Counted from the first letter of the stretch, positions 47,030-58,830 are shown. The stretch: 64,000 bases of DNA from Blasia pusilla (GCA_050084515.1 CM114272.1:50778001-50842000); one strand, 5' to 3'. Notes: generated by a model not told the origin, from the sequence alone. A program made the numbers and translations.

Positions 47030-47950
47030 CTAACAAATCATTGCAGCCGGTGGAGGGATGAAGATTCAACTCTCGGATTAATTTCTATTTTCGCATGAGC
47101 AGCACATTAGTTGTGACTTCAATTCGTTCTCACAAAACATGGCAGGCAGGGGATTCATAAAGATGACTCTCGGAATAAATACCGTTTTTGCATGAGCGTG
47201 ACACTCTACACAAGCAGTGACTTCAATTCATTGTAACAAACGTTGCAGGCGGTGGAGAAAGAAAGATACAACTCTCAAAAAAACATGCGTTTTTTCAACA
47301 GCAGCCTATTCTGTATTAGCAGTGCCTTCAATTTGTTGTCTCATAAGATTCCAGTCGGGGAAGTTAGAAATATCACTCTCAGAATGACACCCATTTTTGC
47401 ATCAGCAGCCCTTTTTGTGCTAGCAGTGACTTCAATTAGTTGAAATAAAACATTGCAGGCGGTGGAGTAAGAAAGATCAAACTGTCGGAATAAATTTCAG
47501 CATTTTCTGTTTTGACAGTGACTTCAATTTGTTGTCACAAAACATCGCAGACGGGGGAGTGAGAATAATCCTACTCTCGGAATAAAACCAATATATGCAC
47601 CAGCGGCACATTCTGTGCCAGCAGTGGCTTCAATTCGTTGTAACAAAACGTTGCAGGTGGTGGAGCGAGACACATCAAACTCTCCGATTAAATTCCAGTT
47701 TTGCATGAGCAGCATTTTCTGCATTACCAGTGTCTTCACTGGTAATTCGGGGGGGTTGAGAAAGATCCAACTCTCCGACAAAAATCCATTTATGCTCCAG
47801 CAGCACATTCTGTACTAGCAGTGACTTCAATTCGTTTTAATAAAACATTGCTGGCCGTGGAGTGAGAAAGATCAAACTTTGGAAGTAAATTCCAGTTTTG
47901 CACGAGCAACACATTCTCTATTAGTAGTTACTTCAACTAGAAGTGCAACC
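47030..47950. repeat. Tandem array, ~104-bp unit, about nine copies
   Basis: Repeated landmarks are TTGCAGGCGGTGGAG, AAAGATCAAACTCTCGGA, GCATGAGCAGCACATTCTG and AGCAGTGACTTCAATTCGTT. Unit starts fall near 47041, 47142, 47244, 47349, 47454, 47546, 47652 and 47850, with one shortened unit near 47738. Copies are diverged. The short frames inside simply follow the repeat. Confidence 0.85.
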
Positions 47951-48084
47951 TTACCATCAGCTTTTGCACACCTTCGTATTCACCGCAGCCATTGAGAAAG
48001 CAGTGGAATAAGCAGAGAATATCCGTGACCATACGCCGAGGATCAAAAGTCTCTGGATATCGATCAAGGAGGCTTTCTGGTTTC

Positions 48085-48790
48085 TATGGCGAAATTTAAG
48101 ACATGTGAAAACTCAATATTCATACTGGATAGTCCTGCCTGGATTTCTGGTTGACATCGAACTTCCTCGATTTCTTTGATACAACTGCATGAACATTTTG
48201 AATGTCGTCCTGCAGGTATACTTATATGGAATTATGATACTCGTATCCATCTTTTGCTTTGCAGGCTCCACTTGAAGACGATAGTATTTGACATTCGACA
48301 GCAATCGAATGGCGTAGGTAGCTATTTCCTAGAAGACTCGAGATACGCTCGTGCTTGGAAGAAACCTGCACGAGACAGGAGTCAGGACAGGCAAGACTTT
48401 CTCATGTCGTCCTCACACGTCTGTTTTCTTACCGCCGACATTTATATGAAATTTAAGACATGTCAAGACTCGATATTCACATTGGATAGTCCTGAACTGG
48501 ATTTCTGGATGACATCGTACTTCCCCGATTTTGTTCCCAACTGCATGAACATCTTGGATGTCATCCTGCAAGTATACTTATATGGAATTATGATACTCAT
48601 TTCAATCTTTTGCTTTCCAGGCTCCACTTGAAGACGACAGTAGCACATCAATCGAATGGCATAGGTAGCTATTTCCTAAAAGACTCAAGATACGCCCGTG
48701 CTTGGATGGAACCTGCATGAGACAGGAGTCAGGACAGGCGAGTCTTTCTTATTTCGTCTTCACACGTCTGTATTCTTACCGCCGAAGGTT
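48085..48790. repeat. Tandem duplication, ~355-bp unit, two copies
   Basis: 48085-48440 and 48446-48790 share AAATTTAAGACATGT, CTGGATTTCTGG, ATACTTATATGGAATTATGA, GGCTCCACTTGAAGACGA, GGTAGCTATTTCCTA and ACAGGAGTCAGGACAGGC in the same order. No protein motif is seen in either copy. It lies just right of the 104-bp array. Confidence 0.85.
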
Positions 48791-50868
48791 CTCCACTGAC
48801 AGAAGATCCTGAAATGCGCTGTACTGGTGCAACACTCTATCCTCGTAATCACTCCGTTGTCCTGCCACTAGTCCAAGTTGATATTGACACGGTCTCTGCC
48901 AGGAAAAGTAAACAAGTCTTGAGGACCCGGTACCTCTAACAGTGTAGATGGTGTATGAGGAACAGTCCCCGTTCGTGTCTCTCCCTTAAAGAACAAAGGG
49001 AGCAAACCGTTTTTTCCTTCGCAGTGCAATAAAGGCACTACGAAGCAAAAAAGAGCTGGTAGGCGGAATGGCAGCTGCTCATCATAAGGTACTAAACGGC
49101 ATTTCATCAATTCGGAGGTGAATAGGGAGCATTCTCCTGCCTGAGTGCCATATGAGGATGTTCTCAAAACTCCCATGGAATCCAACATATGTGCGGAACA
49201 TGTGATTCACTAGGAGATGATTCCTCTCTCTTGTAGCTCATTCTTCATTATCTCTTCCATCTTCCACATATGCCCTCTGCAAATCGTCGGGTGTGGTTGT
49301 GAACGAGTCGTTTTCTTATCTTTCCTCTATGGTTTAGGTCGCACGGCTTTGCGTATGATCAACCTTCCTTCAACCTCACGACAAACTTAAGGTTCGCCTT
49401 TCCATCCACCATTGGAGCAATCCATCCTAACCTTCAAAATATGTCGGGTTCAAACCTCTGTTCACTTAACAAGGGTTGATATGTCCTGTCGAAATAATCG
49501 GTGGTCAAAGTTTTGTCATCCATTCTCATTTGATTATTTTGGTTGGTGGTTATCCTTTTGCCCTCCATTGTCATAGATTCTAGTTTGACACAAGCATCGC
49601 AGTTTGTTTCAAACCAATAATCATTTACATCATTGAATTAATCTTGACTTTTTTTCCCGGTGGTTTACTTTGGCTTCTTGCTTATTTCCGCAATTCTTCC
49701 ATCCTTTCCCATTATGTAGGGTATAATACGTGTGAAATTTTATACCCCCACATTGGTATGGCCGTCCTTATGACTTAGAATTGAATCATAGCACACCTCC
49801 TGATCTTGATTAGCCAAAACTCCCATAAAAAGCTCCCTAATCTTTCTAGACTTACTTAAGGAATCATTTTTTATTAATATTCTCTTCTCTCACTTTCTAA
49901 TCTCCATCCTACCTTGGCTAGGAGCTAATTACTCTAACCATGATCATGCCTTGCCAAGGCATATTGACTTGAGGACTTGGTCTTTCACAACTAGCTCAAT
50001 GTAGGCTTGGCATTCTGTCCATCCTTATTCTATTCCTAGATCAACCCTCTCTAGTGCAATTTGCTTCTTTATAACACTATACGATCTATAAATCTTTAGG
50101 CAAGAATTCCAATTGTTCTATTGGAGAATGTATGTCTCTTCCACACAGGTACACTTTCTCTTTGCATTGTGTAGACCTTCTTTCCTTTTTTTCAAATAAA
50201 ATTTGGAACATGCTTGTGGGGAGGGGGGCATGCTGCCGCCATGGATTCTTTTCTTCCTGAAACTACTTCAAATAGCATATTTGACAGTAATTGAATTAAT
50301 TGTTACCTCGAGTCTCGCAATGATCTTGTCTCGTTTGTTTGAGGCGTGCATGACTCTTTAGAATGTAGGGCTAAAAGTTTCCAGGTTGGCAGTCCATTGC
50401 ATCCTTCGAACTCTCATCTAGATAGAAAATACGTTGTCCAAATCAGAGAACTTCAAAACTCAAACAGACTCGAGGCTCCCGTCAAGGATTAGCGTTGAGA
50501 CGGTGATAATCCAGTTCGAATTTCTTGCACAGAAATTGACCCCTGCCACTGTAGAGTTGGGACAATTTGTAGCCTAGTATTTTAATTCAAATTTTGGACG
50601 AATCCACTCCATTCATACATCCATATAACTGGTGAAGTACCTGGCCACGTCTCCAACAAGCTCATATTCCTCCAAGGTTTTGTTAGCAACTCCCGCTCTA
50701 AACTTAGTTCTAAAAATTGAGGCTACAAAATTGAGGACCCAATATCTATATGGATCAGTTTGCTTAACTGTCATTTTAATTCTTTCAGATTACTTGAGAA
50801 AGTGAGGTCTTCCCACTGTGTATCAACTTAGATACTGAATTTGGTAACAACTTCTATTTCCAGTCCGT
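48791..50868. other. 3' flank of the exosome gene; no gene supported
   Basis: Frames are short. A minus-strand stretch near 49350-49480 has protein-like text (TYQPLLSEQRFEPDIF, VDGKANLKFVVRLKEG) with a stop, possibly an old retroelement scrap, but the family is not recognised. The 3' untranslated region of the gene at 50869 must lie in the right part, but no clear poly(A) signal was identified. Confidence 0.45.
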
Positions 50869-53800
50869 CTAAGTGCCCTCAGCTGCATCTGCAGCTTCTT
50901 CTTTTAGACAGCTTCGCATTACTTCACCTAGCTTGGCACAAGCATCAAGACATAGTTCCAAAGCCTGCACAACCAAGTTAAACGTGAACAAAGTGAAGTA
51001 TTCATTGAAGTATGAACCCACTAGAAATTCAACCTTTTCATTAAACCAAATTGCATCTGGTTGATAATTGAATTTCTTCTCTTAGCACACGACTGTGCTT
51101 TGGGGATACTCGATTATCTGATCAATTATCAGATTGGACTGGTGATCACGAGGGGATGCCATCTGTTTATAGTCACTGACTAAATTTGAGATTAATTGCT
51201 CAATATCAATAACTTCAAGATGTAGAAAAGAAAGAGCTGAGATTTCACTGAATGTGTGTAAGAACCACTACTCACTCTACTTTCAATGCTTTTGACTATC
51301 ACCTGAACCCCGGGCACAACTACTCACCATAAGAGCTCACTTAGTCAGCTCCTCTCTAAGACAAAACCTCCTAACGTTGAAGTATACTCAAGTGCCCATT
51401 GAATATGTTATACTGTTTCCATATATGCAATTGGTGGAGCAAATACATGAGACAATACCTCAGATGCTCTCGTGCTAGACCACTCTCCCGTAAAAGTCAC
51501 TTGAGTGATTTCATTCCGTGAAGTCATGCAGGCAACCACCACACTTCCATCTTGGTAAAGCTCTTCCTCAGAAGTGCAGTCCAGTAATAGCTCCTTTCCC
51601 ACAGAGCTCTGGTTGCAAAAAATGTCCACAGAAAAACCATTAATTTCAACAAATCTTTCAATGGTATCATCAAGATTCTGTGTGACAATCCATCTGAAAT
51701 AAGAAATCATACGTATGGTTTGAGCTCTTACAACAGATATTGCAGCAACTATGTCATGCATGACAATTCCTGCATCGGCCAGTGCCATTGATGCACAAGT
51801 TATGACTGCAGGAAGGTCTCCTGTTACAACCACCGACATGATAATCAGCGAGTATGGGAAACACAGAGCAACAAAACTAACCAGGATGGATAGCCCTGGA
51901 TTTTATACCAGGGCTATCATTCTATCATCTCTACAGCAATCTGTAAACTCTTGTACTGTCAATATACAACCCATGAGGGAAAACCTTAAACTAAGATAAC
52001 AGGCTTGTAGACAAAAGATACTCTGAATTACCATGATCCACCCATTGTAACTTAAAGGGTCACAAGGTGATTACAAATCCTTGTCACTAAAAGGCTTCTC
52101 AGATTGCTCTGAGTTGTTACATGGGAGAGAGGATTGACCAGCCCTTACCTCCACCAGATTGAAGGACGAGGGCAAATACATCAACAGTGGTCTTTGGAAA
52201 GGAGTGAAAATCAACAGCACCCTCTAAGGCCTTATGGAGCAAGACAGAATACTCTTTGTCCCCCAGATCCTGAAGCACGATGCGCAAAATTAGTCAGAAA
52301 CTCACCCATAACAGGAGATAACAAGACCAACGATGGTACATTTTTTGCATCTCAACTCTGACTACTAAGTGAATTGACAAAAATATATACACCCTACAAC
52401 TCAAACACAACTAACTCGTGACTCTCCTAGGCATGAAAGCTTCGGTCATCAAATATTCTTTCATCAGCCAGTAGTAGGCACAAACTTTTGATCACATGTC
52501 TTGTGCCCCACTTCAGCAGTTCAAGGTCAAAAATTACAACGAAACAAGGGAATTTAATAGCATTGAATAGCTTTTAGTCCGTGGGATGTCCCAAGGCCTA
52601 TGGAACCCCTTCCATGGGTGTGTTAATGCCATCACATCCAACAGGCACCTTCACATTCGATATCACGCAGGTTTTCGGTTAGGGTATCCACTAGGCAGAT
52701 TTGTTTCTTTCAGTGATGGTCTAAACTCTTTTCCGAATTCTCAACCCCACACACACACACACATATACGAAAGGCACATAATCTTTCTCTCCCAAGAATG
52801 GGCAATCCATGCCCCAGGTAGGGCACACTATTTCCCTGAGGTTGAGATCACCCCCAGTATCAACTTAGCCTTGAACTGATGGTCTTCAACGATATGGAGA
52901 GGCCATGTGAGAGACGACCACTACTTTTGTACGGATAGTTATCTGTACAGGATGCATAATATATCATGTACCATCAACTTGTCATCAAGATCACCCCTGC
53001 ATGAATCCTAAAGCTTTTGCTTTGTAGCAAATGCGTCTAAACTGTGCTCATATCTTTCAGCCACCAACCACTGGCTATGCACAAGATAGAACACTGAGTG
53101 TTGAAACCAATTCTGTGGCTAGAATCTGACGCCATTTCTGAGTAGTGAGAAAGCTGAAATCTGAGGTTAGAATGATCAGTAAATAGATGTAAGGAGAGAC
53201 GCTATGTGGTTACGTACAGGAACCCTGGGAACAGTAGAATTCTTCGCCACTCGCAGATATTTAGTTACCCTATATTTACTTCAGGTAACCTGCCTGCAAG
53301 TGCGACTTCGAAAACAAGAAACTTTACGAAGTAAGAGTGTGACCAACCTGACCAGCTTTGCCTCTCGCACTGGTGGCGAAAGACGTGAACTTCACATCGC
53401 AGTTCAGACGGCCAATGTCACTGAAGGCCTGAGCTTTCTTGCTCTCCCTAGGACCATACCTGCAATCTCAGCATATGCCTTCTCACCTCAGGCAAGACAT
53501 ACAAAATCATGATCTTAATTCTAGTTCTGATTCGTCAGATGTTGACTCCATAACTGGCTAGTGTGCATAGTGGCAATATGAAATCACAGACTCCACCTGC
53601 AATTACTCCACCTACGATCCTCTTGTAGTATCACGATTTCCAAAACTCTTCTATGAAGTTTTCCAGTCAAGCTGAGTGGAGGAGGCATGTAGAAAATTTG
53701 AGGCAGAATGAGTCGTCGGAGAAAAGGCGAACTCGCAGACGTAGATACTCACACGGAGACAATCACTTTCGTAGAACCAAACTCCGCATAAGCTGATCCA

Positions 53801-54256
53801 GCGGCAGCACTGACAGCGCCCGTTTTCAAAACTACAGCAGAGCATATCGATAGAAATCTTTGAGCATATCACTGGCTCACGCAGAAGACCCTCGATGGAA
53901 AGCGTAATACAAATTTACTTCGGGACTGGGAAATTAGCATAAAAACTTCGTAGCGAGTGTAAATGAGAACAAAAGAATGAGGACAGCGAAACCAATCTAA
54001 ACGCCACAGCAGAAGACATTCCATCGACTAGGTGAGATGCAAAAAACGACGACTCTGAGAACGGACTTGACTCGAAAAAACACATTCCGATTTAGAGCAT
54101 CAACTGAAGCGGCTCTGTGCAAGGACGCAATCCACACAATGTAAACATACGGAGCAAGTTCCGAAACTCACACGCGGGACGAACATGATTCGGAAGCCGC
54201 GAATCGAGACGTTTGCCATCGCTTCGCAGTAACGCCCCGCGGGCAGAAACTGCCAT
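50869..54256 (-). CDS. RRP41L: Exosome complex subunit, RRP41-like / MTR3 type (7 exons)
   Basis: An RNase PH-fold core subunit of the RNA exosome, which degrades and trims RNA 3' ends in nucleus and cytoplasm. Exons (minus strand): 54172-54256, 53753-53831, 53348-53459, 52149-52269, 51732-51820, 51608-51459 and 50964-50869. All six introns are GT-AG, phases agree across every junction, and the joined frame gives 243 residues (the Arabidopsis homologue has about 256). Landmarks in order: RSDGKRLDSRLPNHVRPA, AAGSAYAEFGSTKVIVSV, YGPRESKKAQAFSDIGRLNC, DKEYSVLLHKALEGAV, FPKTTVDVFALVLQSGGGD, ITCASMALADAGI, and a tail with LCLDACAKLGEVM. The start ATG (54254-54256) has a good context (AACATGG) and an in-frame TAA 12 nt upstream. 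The N-terminus before the RSDG motif is short. Plants also have RRP41 proper; the ALADAGI and TGEW-type tail favour the RRP41-like/MTR3 group. It appears intact and is the only intact gene in the window. Confidence 0.93.
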
Positions 54257-54439
54257 GTTCGCAGCCACTTAATCGTTCATTTCCTCATTTGAACCGAGTT
54301 TCCGCGCTGCAATTCAACTCCATCACAGCGTATAATAACAACACTCGCGTACTAAACCGATGTCGAGAAACCCCGCTACCGACCCAAACGCAAAGGTCGG
54401 GAGAAAGATAACGTACCACTAATACATGTAAAATTCAAA
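54257..54439 (-). promoter_or_regulatory. Upstream region of the exosome gene
   Basis: The 180 bp before the start codon is relatively CpG-rich and lies between the gene and a small repeat copy beginning near 54440. It must hold the 5' untranslated region and proximal promoter. No TATA box or specific operator is identifiable. Confidence 0.4.
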
Positions 54440-54650
54440 ATAGGGTTGGCATGAGTTTAGAGATTTTAGAAGTGTATCAAGACTTAGTGAATAACTAGCA
54501 AAGGGAAAAGAATAATGATGTTCTATATAAATTCGAAAAAAAATTTGTTCATGATATATGAAACGATTTTTTTGCGCAATTATCACGTATTAAGCATAGA
54601 GGTGTTTGTAAATCAAGAAGGCACTCTCCCATAATAGATTTTTTCAAATA
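54440..54650 (-). mobile_element. Small non-coding repeat (MITE-like), inverted copy
   Basis: Ends AAATCAAGAAGGCACTCTCC followed by CATAATAGA near 54640, and carries AAGGGAAAAGAATAATGAT. It matches the reverse orientation of the copies at 43785 and 57781. It lies directly upstream of the exosome gene. Confidence 0.6.
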
Positions 54651-56140
54651 AAATTCCAAGTTCAGCTAAGGATTGGTTCGGAATCTTCTCCAAACCTATC
54701 CCTACCCTACCGCCGCCCAAGGCCCGGATCCGCTGCCTATGGGCCATCGATCACGGTCGATGACCATCGCCTCCGCCATCTGAGGGTCCTCCGCCTCCTC
54801 CGCCTTACAATCGTCAATCGAAGATCGACGACTGTGTTCTCCTCCTGCTTACAATCGTCAATCGAAGATCGACGACTGTGTTCTCCTCTGGGGACGCCGC
54901 CTTAGGGCTCCCGCCCTCTCCCACCTGTTTCAAGATCGCCTACGAGGACACCGCCTTAGGGCTCACGCCCTCTCCCGCCTCTAACCATTCAGAGCTGTCG
55001 ATCGGAGATCGAAGGCCATCCCTGCCCCCAAACGACTTCATAGCCGGTCGCTTGTTCTTGCCCTCCCATGTCGACTCCCCACACGAACCCTCTCCCTTCT
55101 CATTTCTTCCTGTCTTGCCCACACGCTCCCAACCACGAGCTGATCCCCACACGCTGTCATTCGCACACTGCCTCACGTGCTCACGGCGTGCTGCTCCTCT
55201 GCCCTGCGTTGCCGGTTTGGGAGAGAGTGTGATTTTTTTGTTCCAGCTACAAAATCCATTCTTCCCCTCACGCGCTGATGCTCCATCCCACCATGCTGCT
55301 TCGCCTTGAACTACTGCTCCGCCCTGCGCTGCTGGTCTTGGGAGAGAGTCTCCGATTTTTTTGTTGTTGTAGACTTTTGATGCGAAATACTCCAAGTGCA
55401 GCGCCTTCCTTGGAATGGCAGCTCAAAACGATCACTTGCTCCAACCCGCCCTGCTGCTTCGCCCCGCGCAACTGCTACTTCTAGCAGCGAGTCTTCGATT
55501 TTGGGAGCGTCCGAATTTTTTGTTGTAGATTTTGGCAGCTCAGATCCCCTCTCTGCCCCTTGCAGTTGATTTCCCTTTCTGTTTTATGCTCTTGGATCCT
55601 TGATTTCTGAATGTGGCTCTTGGGTGGGTATGCTTTAGAATGTGCATCGATCCAAGTGGGCAGGGTTACAATTCGGCCGAGTACTTTGCTCCACGCACTG
55701 TGCTACTTGTTTTGCCCAGCGGCTGATAGGATTAAAAGGGTTGCGGCTGCCCTTTTTGAATGGGCAGCTCCCTTCTCTTTTCAACGCCCGCACCTTGCTG
55801 CCCCTGTCTCTTTATTTTTGCACCTTGTTGTCGGCAGCAATTGTACTCTCTGGACATTTATAGTTTATGCTTCGTACGCGAGAGGGTGTAACTTTCCCTT
55901 CTCTGTCGCAGAGTTTTTGATCCGCGGGGGATGTGGTCTATTCGTTCTCTCTTGTCCCAGAGTACTCGAGTTGAGTACTTCTGGACTGGGTGAGCAAATA
56001 TGGCACGGTGTGGGCTATTCCTTCTCTCTTGTCTCAGAGTACTCGAGCTGAGTACTTCTAGACTTGGTAGGCAAATGTGGCAATTTGACACAAAAGATCT
56101 GATTCCAATGCAAAGCTTTATTCCCCTGATAAGCATAGCT
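54651..56140. other. GC-richer region with local duplications, no gene supported
   Basis: A 46-bp direct duplication (TTACAATCGTCAATCGAAGA, 54805-54890), a second one (GCCTTAGGGCTC, 54899-54975) and a ~75-bp duplication (55926-56062) occur here. Frames up to 151 codons on both strands mostly reflect C-rich composition and show no motif. T-rich tracts and TTGTTGTTGTAG-type text at 55350-55530 would suit a transcribed leader with an intron, but no coding exon can be tied to it. Confidence 0.4.
55926..56062. repeat. Tandem duplication, ~75-bp unit, containing a palindrome
   Basis: TATTCGTTCTCTCTTGTCCC / TATTCCTTCTCTCTTGTCTC, then AGAGTACTCGAG(T/C)TGAGTACTTCT and GAGCAAATATGGCA / AGGCAAATGTGGCA. 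Each unit holds the palindrome AGTACTCGAGTTGAGTACT. Confidence 0.75.
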
Positions 56141-56199
56141 TGAGATGCTTTACATATTGCCTGATTTGTCTATTCTACTTTGCATTAGAGCGCAAAATT

Positions 56200-56790
56200 A
56201 ATATTGACTATCACATCCTTTCATTTTTTTCCCCCTTGAGGGGTCTTTACAGTCACATTTGGATGTGGTGTAGAGTTGATTGGTATCCCAGGGATTCTTG
56301 AGGAAGTCCTTCCAGACAACGAGCAAGCGTCTTGCACGTTGGGTTTTGGCGTCTTCAAACTTTTCTTCATAGAGCCAGCTTGTGTGTGCGCTCTCTTTTG
56401 TTGATGGGCGTGCAAAGGTGATACTCAAGGGTTCCTCTTTCCAAGTCTTCCATTGGCTTTGGAATGTATTCTCTATCTGACAATCGAGGCTCCCTCGGAA
56501 CCGGGAGAGAATCTTTTATGGCATTCTTGAAGCTTGGGGCATGCTCTAGGGTGAGCTTTGTCCCCCAAGGAGGGCTTACACCAAAATGTGACTTCCCTTT
56601 CTGCCATTTACTCAGTTGGTTGCAATCCTCTTGAGATCTGGGAGACCACTTCAGACTCTCAGAAACTTGGGGATCAAGACTCTTTACACCATAATTCTTT
56701 TTCAAAGTATCTATGGTGACACTCTTTCCTTTCCACTATGTTGATTTTTTCGCTGTTATTGTGGTTGCCATGGTACTTTCGCACCCTCGC
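56200..56790 (-). pseudogene. Unidentified broken reading frame
   Basis: From an ATG at about 56773 (context ACCATGGC) the frame reads MATTITAKKST, then TAG, then WKGKSVTIDTLKKNYGVKSL, and stays open to about 56370 (ends PINKRERTHKLAL). A second frame takes over to a stop near 56200, with KFEDAKTQRARRLLVVWKDF and the Cys-bearing tail CDCKDPSRGKKMKGCD. The text is protein-like (charged, balanced), and the TAG could be a mutated CAG. I do not recognise the family. It could be a decayed retrocopy or a piece of an unknown mobile element. No splice sites join the two frames convincingly. Confidence 0.4.
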
Positions 56791-57614
56791 TCTGTCTTTT
56801 GGCTATGAAAATGTTCGCAGAGTGGAGTTCTCCTCTCGAGCGACAGAGAGGAGCTTCGGGAGCTGAGTTTGGGAGATGAACCTTGGGAGCGAGCTGAGCT
56901 TGGAGAGCTAAACCATAGGAGCTGAACATCGAGAGCTGAATCGGAGACGATTGGAACCTCACCAGTCCAATTGCAACTTGGAGGCCTTGAGATCCCGAAC
57001 TGCAACAATCCGCTGCTTAGAATGCGGACTGCAACAGGGACTTTAGTTCTGTGAAAAACCTGCAAGCACAATGCAAGATGTAGAATGTGTCACAGAGTAA
57101 GGCTCGATGGCGCCTAGAACATGAACCTTAATTGAAAGAGCAAAGTTGGATCTCACCTAAACTACTCTTGTTAGTGATCCGATGCAAATCTGTGCACATA
57201 AAGTTGATAGACGTGTTAATGTTTGCACCGTCGAATAAAGCTACGCATGAACTCTAAATGGTGGAATGGTTGTGTGCACTGAGCTCTGTCTCATTGGAGT
57301 TTTTTTAATTAGAAAATATTTAAATGCAATGGCGGGGAGGGTCTAGAGAACATTTCGGGGAGCCTTCAAGGGATCAGATGCCTCTTCACGATCGTGACAG
57401 CTTCGAGTACAAAATTCAAAATATATGACTTCCAAAAACACCGTTATAATCAGACGATCCTATTGAAACCCTAAAATGTCCCCAAGGAAACCAAAAGGCG
57501 GCGATTGTAATCCCTGAACGCGTGAACATCCGCGAGTGGCTGAGAAGGACACGTGTCACACTCTGGAGTGTTTTTGAAATGAGGAGGCACTCTCTCTTAA
57601 TAGTAAAGATGTTT
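56791..57614. other. Intergenic DNA, no gene supported
   Basis: A short degenerate run of GGAGCTGA(A/G)-type words lies at 56850-56945. The 57200-57560 part is unique-looking with no motif. Confidence 0.4.
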
Positions 57615-57990
57615 AAATCTATATTACTAGCAAGGTGCCCGCGTCATGTAAGTGTTTGATAAAATAAAAAAGTGTTTGAAAAGCTAGTGTATAGCCTGTA
57701 AAGGGAAGAGAATAATGATATTGCAGATAATTTTTTCTTGCCGCCCGTAGCATGTGAAAAGAAGGCACTCTCCCATAATAATGTATATTATTACAGGAGA
57801 GTGCCTTCTTGATTTGCAAACATCTCTCGATTTGACATGTGGCAACTAGGCAACCAGAAAATGTTCCACATGTTATGGGCAGATAGAAAAAAAAATGAAT
57901 TTTTGTGCAGCATCATTAGTCCCTTCTCTTCATTAGCAAAAGCTCTCCAAACACTTTTTTTATTTCCTGTGCATTGCACGTATAGTATAG
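57615..57990. mobile_element. Head-to-head pair of small non-coding repeats
   Basis: Copy on the minus strand 57615-57780 and copy on the plus strand 57781-57990. The junction is a palindrome with perfect 15-bp arms (AAGAAGGCACTCTCC at 57759-57773 and its reverse complement at 57796-57810). Each arm continues into text shared with the copies at 43785 and 54440 (GATTTGCAAACATCTCTCG, CAACTAGGCAACC). Confidence 0.7.
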
Positions 57991-58187
57991 CTTAAAAGAG
58001 GACGGGGTTTGAGAACCCGTCCTCCCGTAACAACATGTAGGCGTTTTGAGGTCTTCCCTTTATGACACGCGTCTAAGGGATTTTTCAATGGCGACATAGG
58101 AGAGGGGTACCGGGACGACTAAGGGGAGGGGGTATTCAAGTAACTAGGCTTTACAGATAGGGCAGGGTGGGGAGGGGGCACTAAACG

Positions 58188-58339
58188 CCTTAATTCACAT
58201 GTGATGGAAAGGGAAAATAAATTTTAATGGAGAAGGAGTCGATCAAATTTTATGGAAGGTTAAAATTATTTAGGGGACTGGGATATCATTTAAATTTGAA
58301 TGGAGTATGTAATTACTTAAAAGAGTGAAATGTTATTAC
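58188..58339 (+). repeat. AT-rich dispersed repeat, copy 2
   Basis: Matches 43230-43390 (TTAATTCACATGTGATGGAA, ATCAAATTTTATGGAAGG, GGGATATCATTTAAATTTGA). It is cut at its right end by the LTR of copy D. Confidence 0.75.
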
Positions 58340-58830
58340 TATCACATCTTTTAGGATAGACCGGTGAGATCTAGTAGAGCGCCTTTGTGAGTAGTGGAGG
58401 ATAGGCTTAGTAGGTCGAGGATGACCTGATGAGGCCCCTTTGTTTTGGCTCATTTGGAGCCATATTGAGGAACTTGCTATTTTAGGCAAGTATCATTTTG
58501 AGTATATGATCAACTTTCTAGTTTTGGTAAGTGGCCCTTAACCTCCTACATAAGGTCAAGAGCCAAGGAAGTGACTTGGGAGCATAGGTTACCATGGAGA
58601 GAGCTTAGGAGAGGGGAGGAGTATACCTCAAAGAGAGAGAGCTTCAGAGCTCATTCTCTCTTTGTTGAACCTCTTGGCACGAGGCGGCCGAGCTATGGTC
58701 CCTTGCCTTGTGAGTGTAACACAAGCCTCTCATTAGGAGAATGGGTTTGGTTTAACATTGAGAAAAACATGTGAGAGGGCGCACATGTGAGAACTATGGT
58801 GTTGTGAGAAAGATTGGATCTTATTTTACA
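58340..58830 (+). mobile_element. 5' LTR (LTR1 type) of gypsy copy D
   Basis: Starts TATCACATCTTTTAGGATAG where the other copies have TGTCACGTC; both differences are G to A. It matches the reverse complement of 11907-12406 and 25354-25873. Similarity to the 25.3 kb copy extends 11-14 nt further (AAGAGAGAATG), so the real LTR end may lie beyond 58830. Confidence 0.75.

Noticed and set aside
47030-48790. CRISPR-like array
   Set aside because: Units are ~104 bp and diverged throughout, with no short identical repeats and unique spacers. The DNA is eukaryotic.
49340-49480. Minus-strand protein-like text (FEPDIF, KANLKFVVRLKEG) as a retroelement exon
   Set aside because: Too short, interrupted by a stop, and the family is not recognised. 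Noted only in the description of the stretch.
54878-56051. Frames of 143-151 codons suggesting a gene divergent from the exosome gene
   Set aside because: Composition is C-rich and Pro/Ser-biased, frames exist on both strands, there is no domain and no supporting splice pattern. Kept as unassigned DNA.
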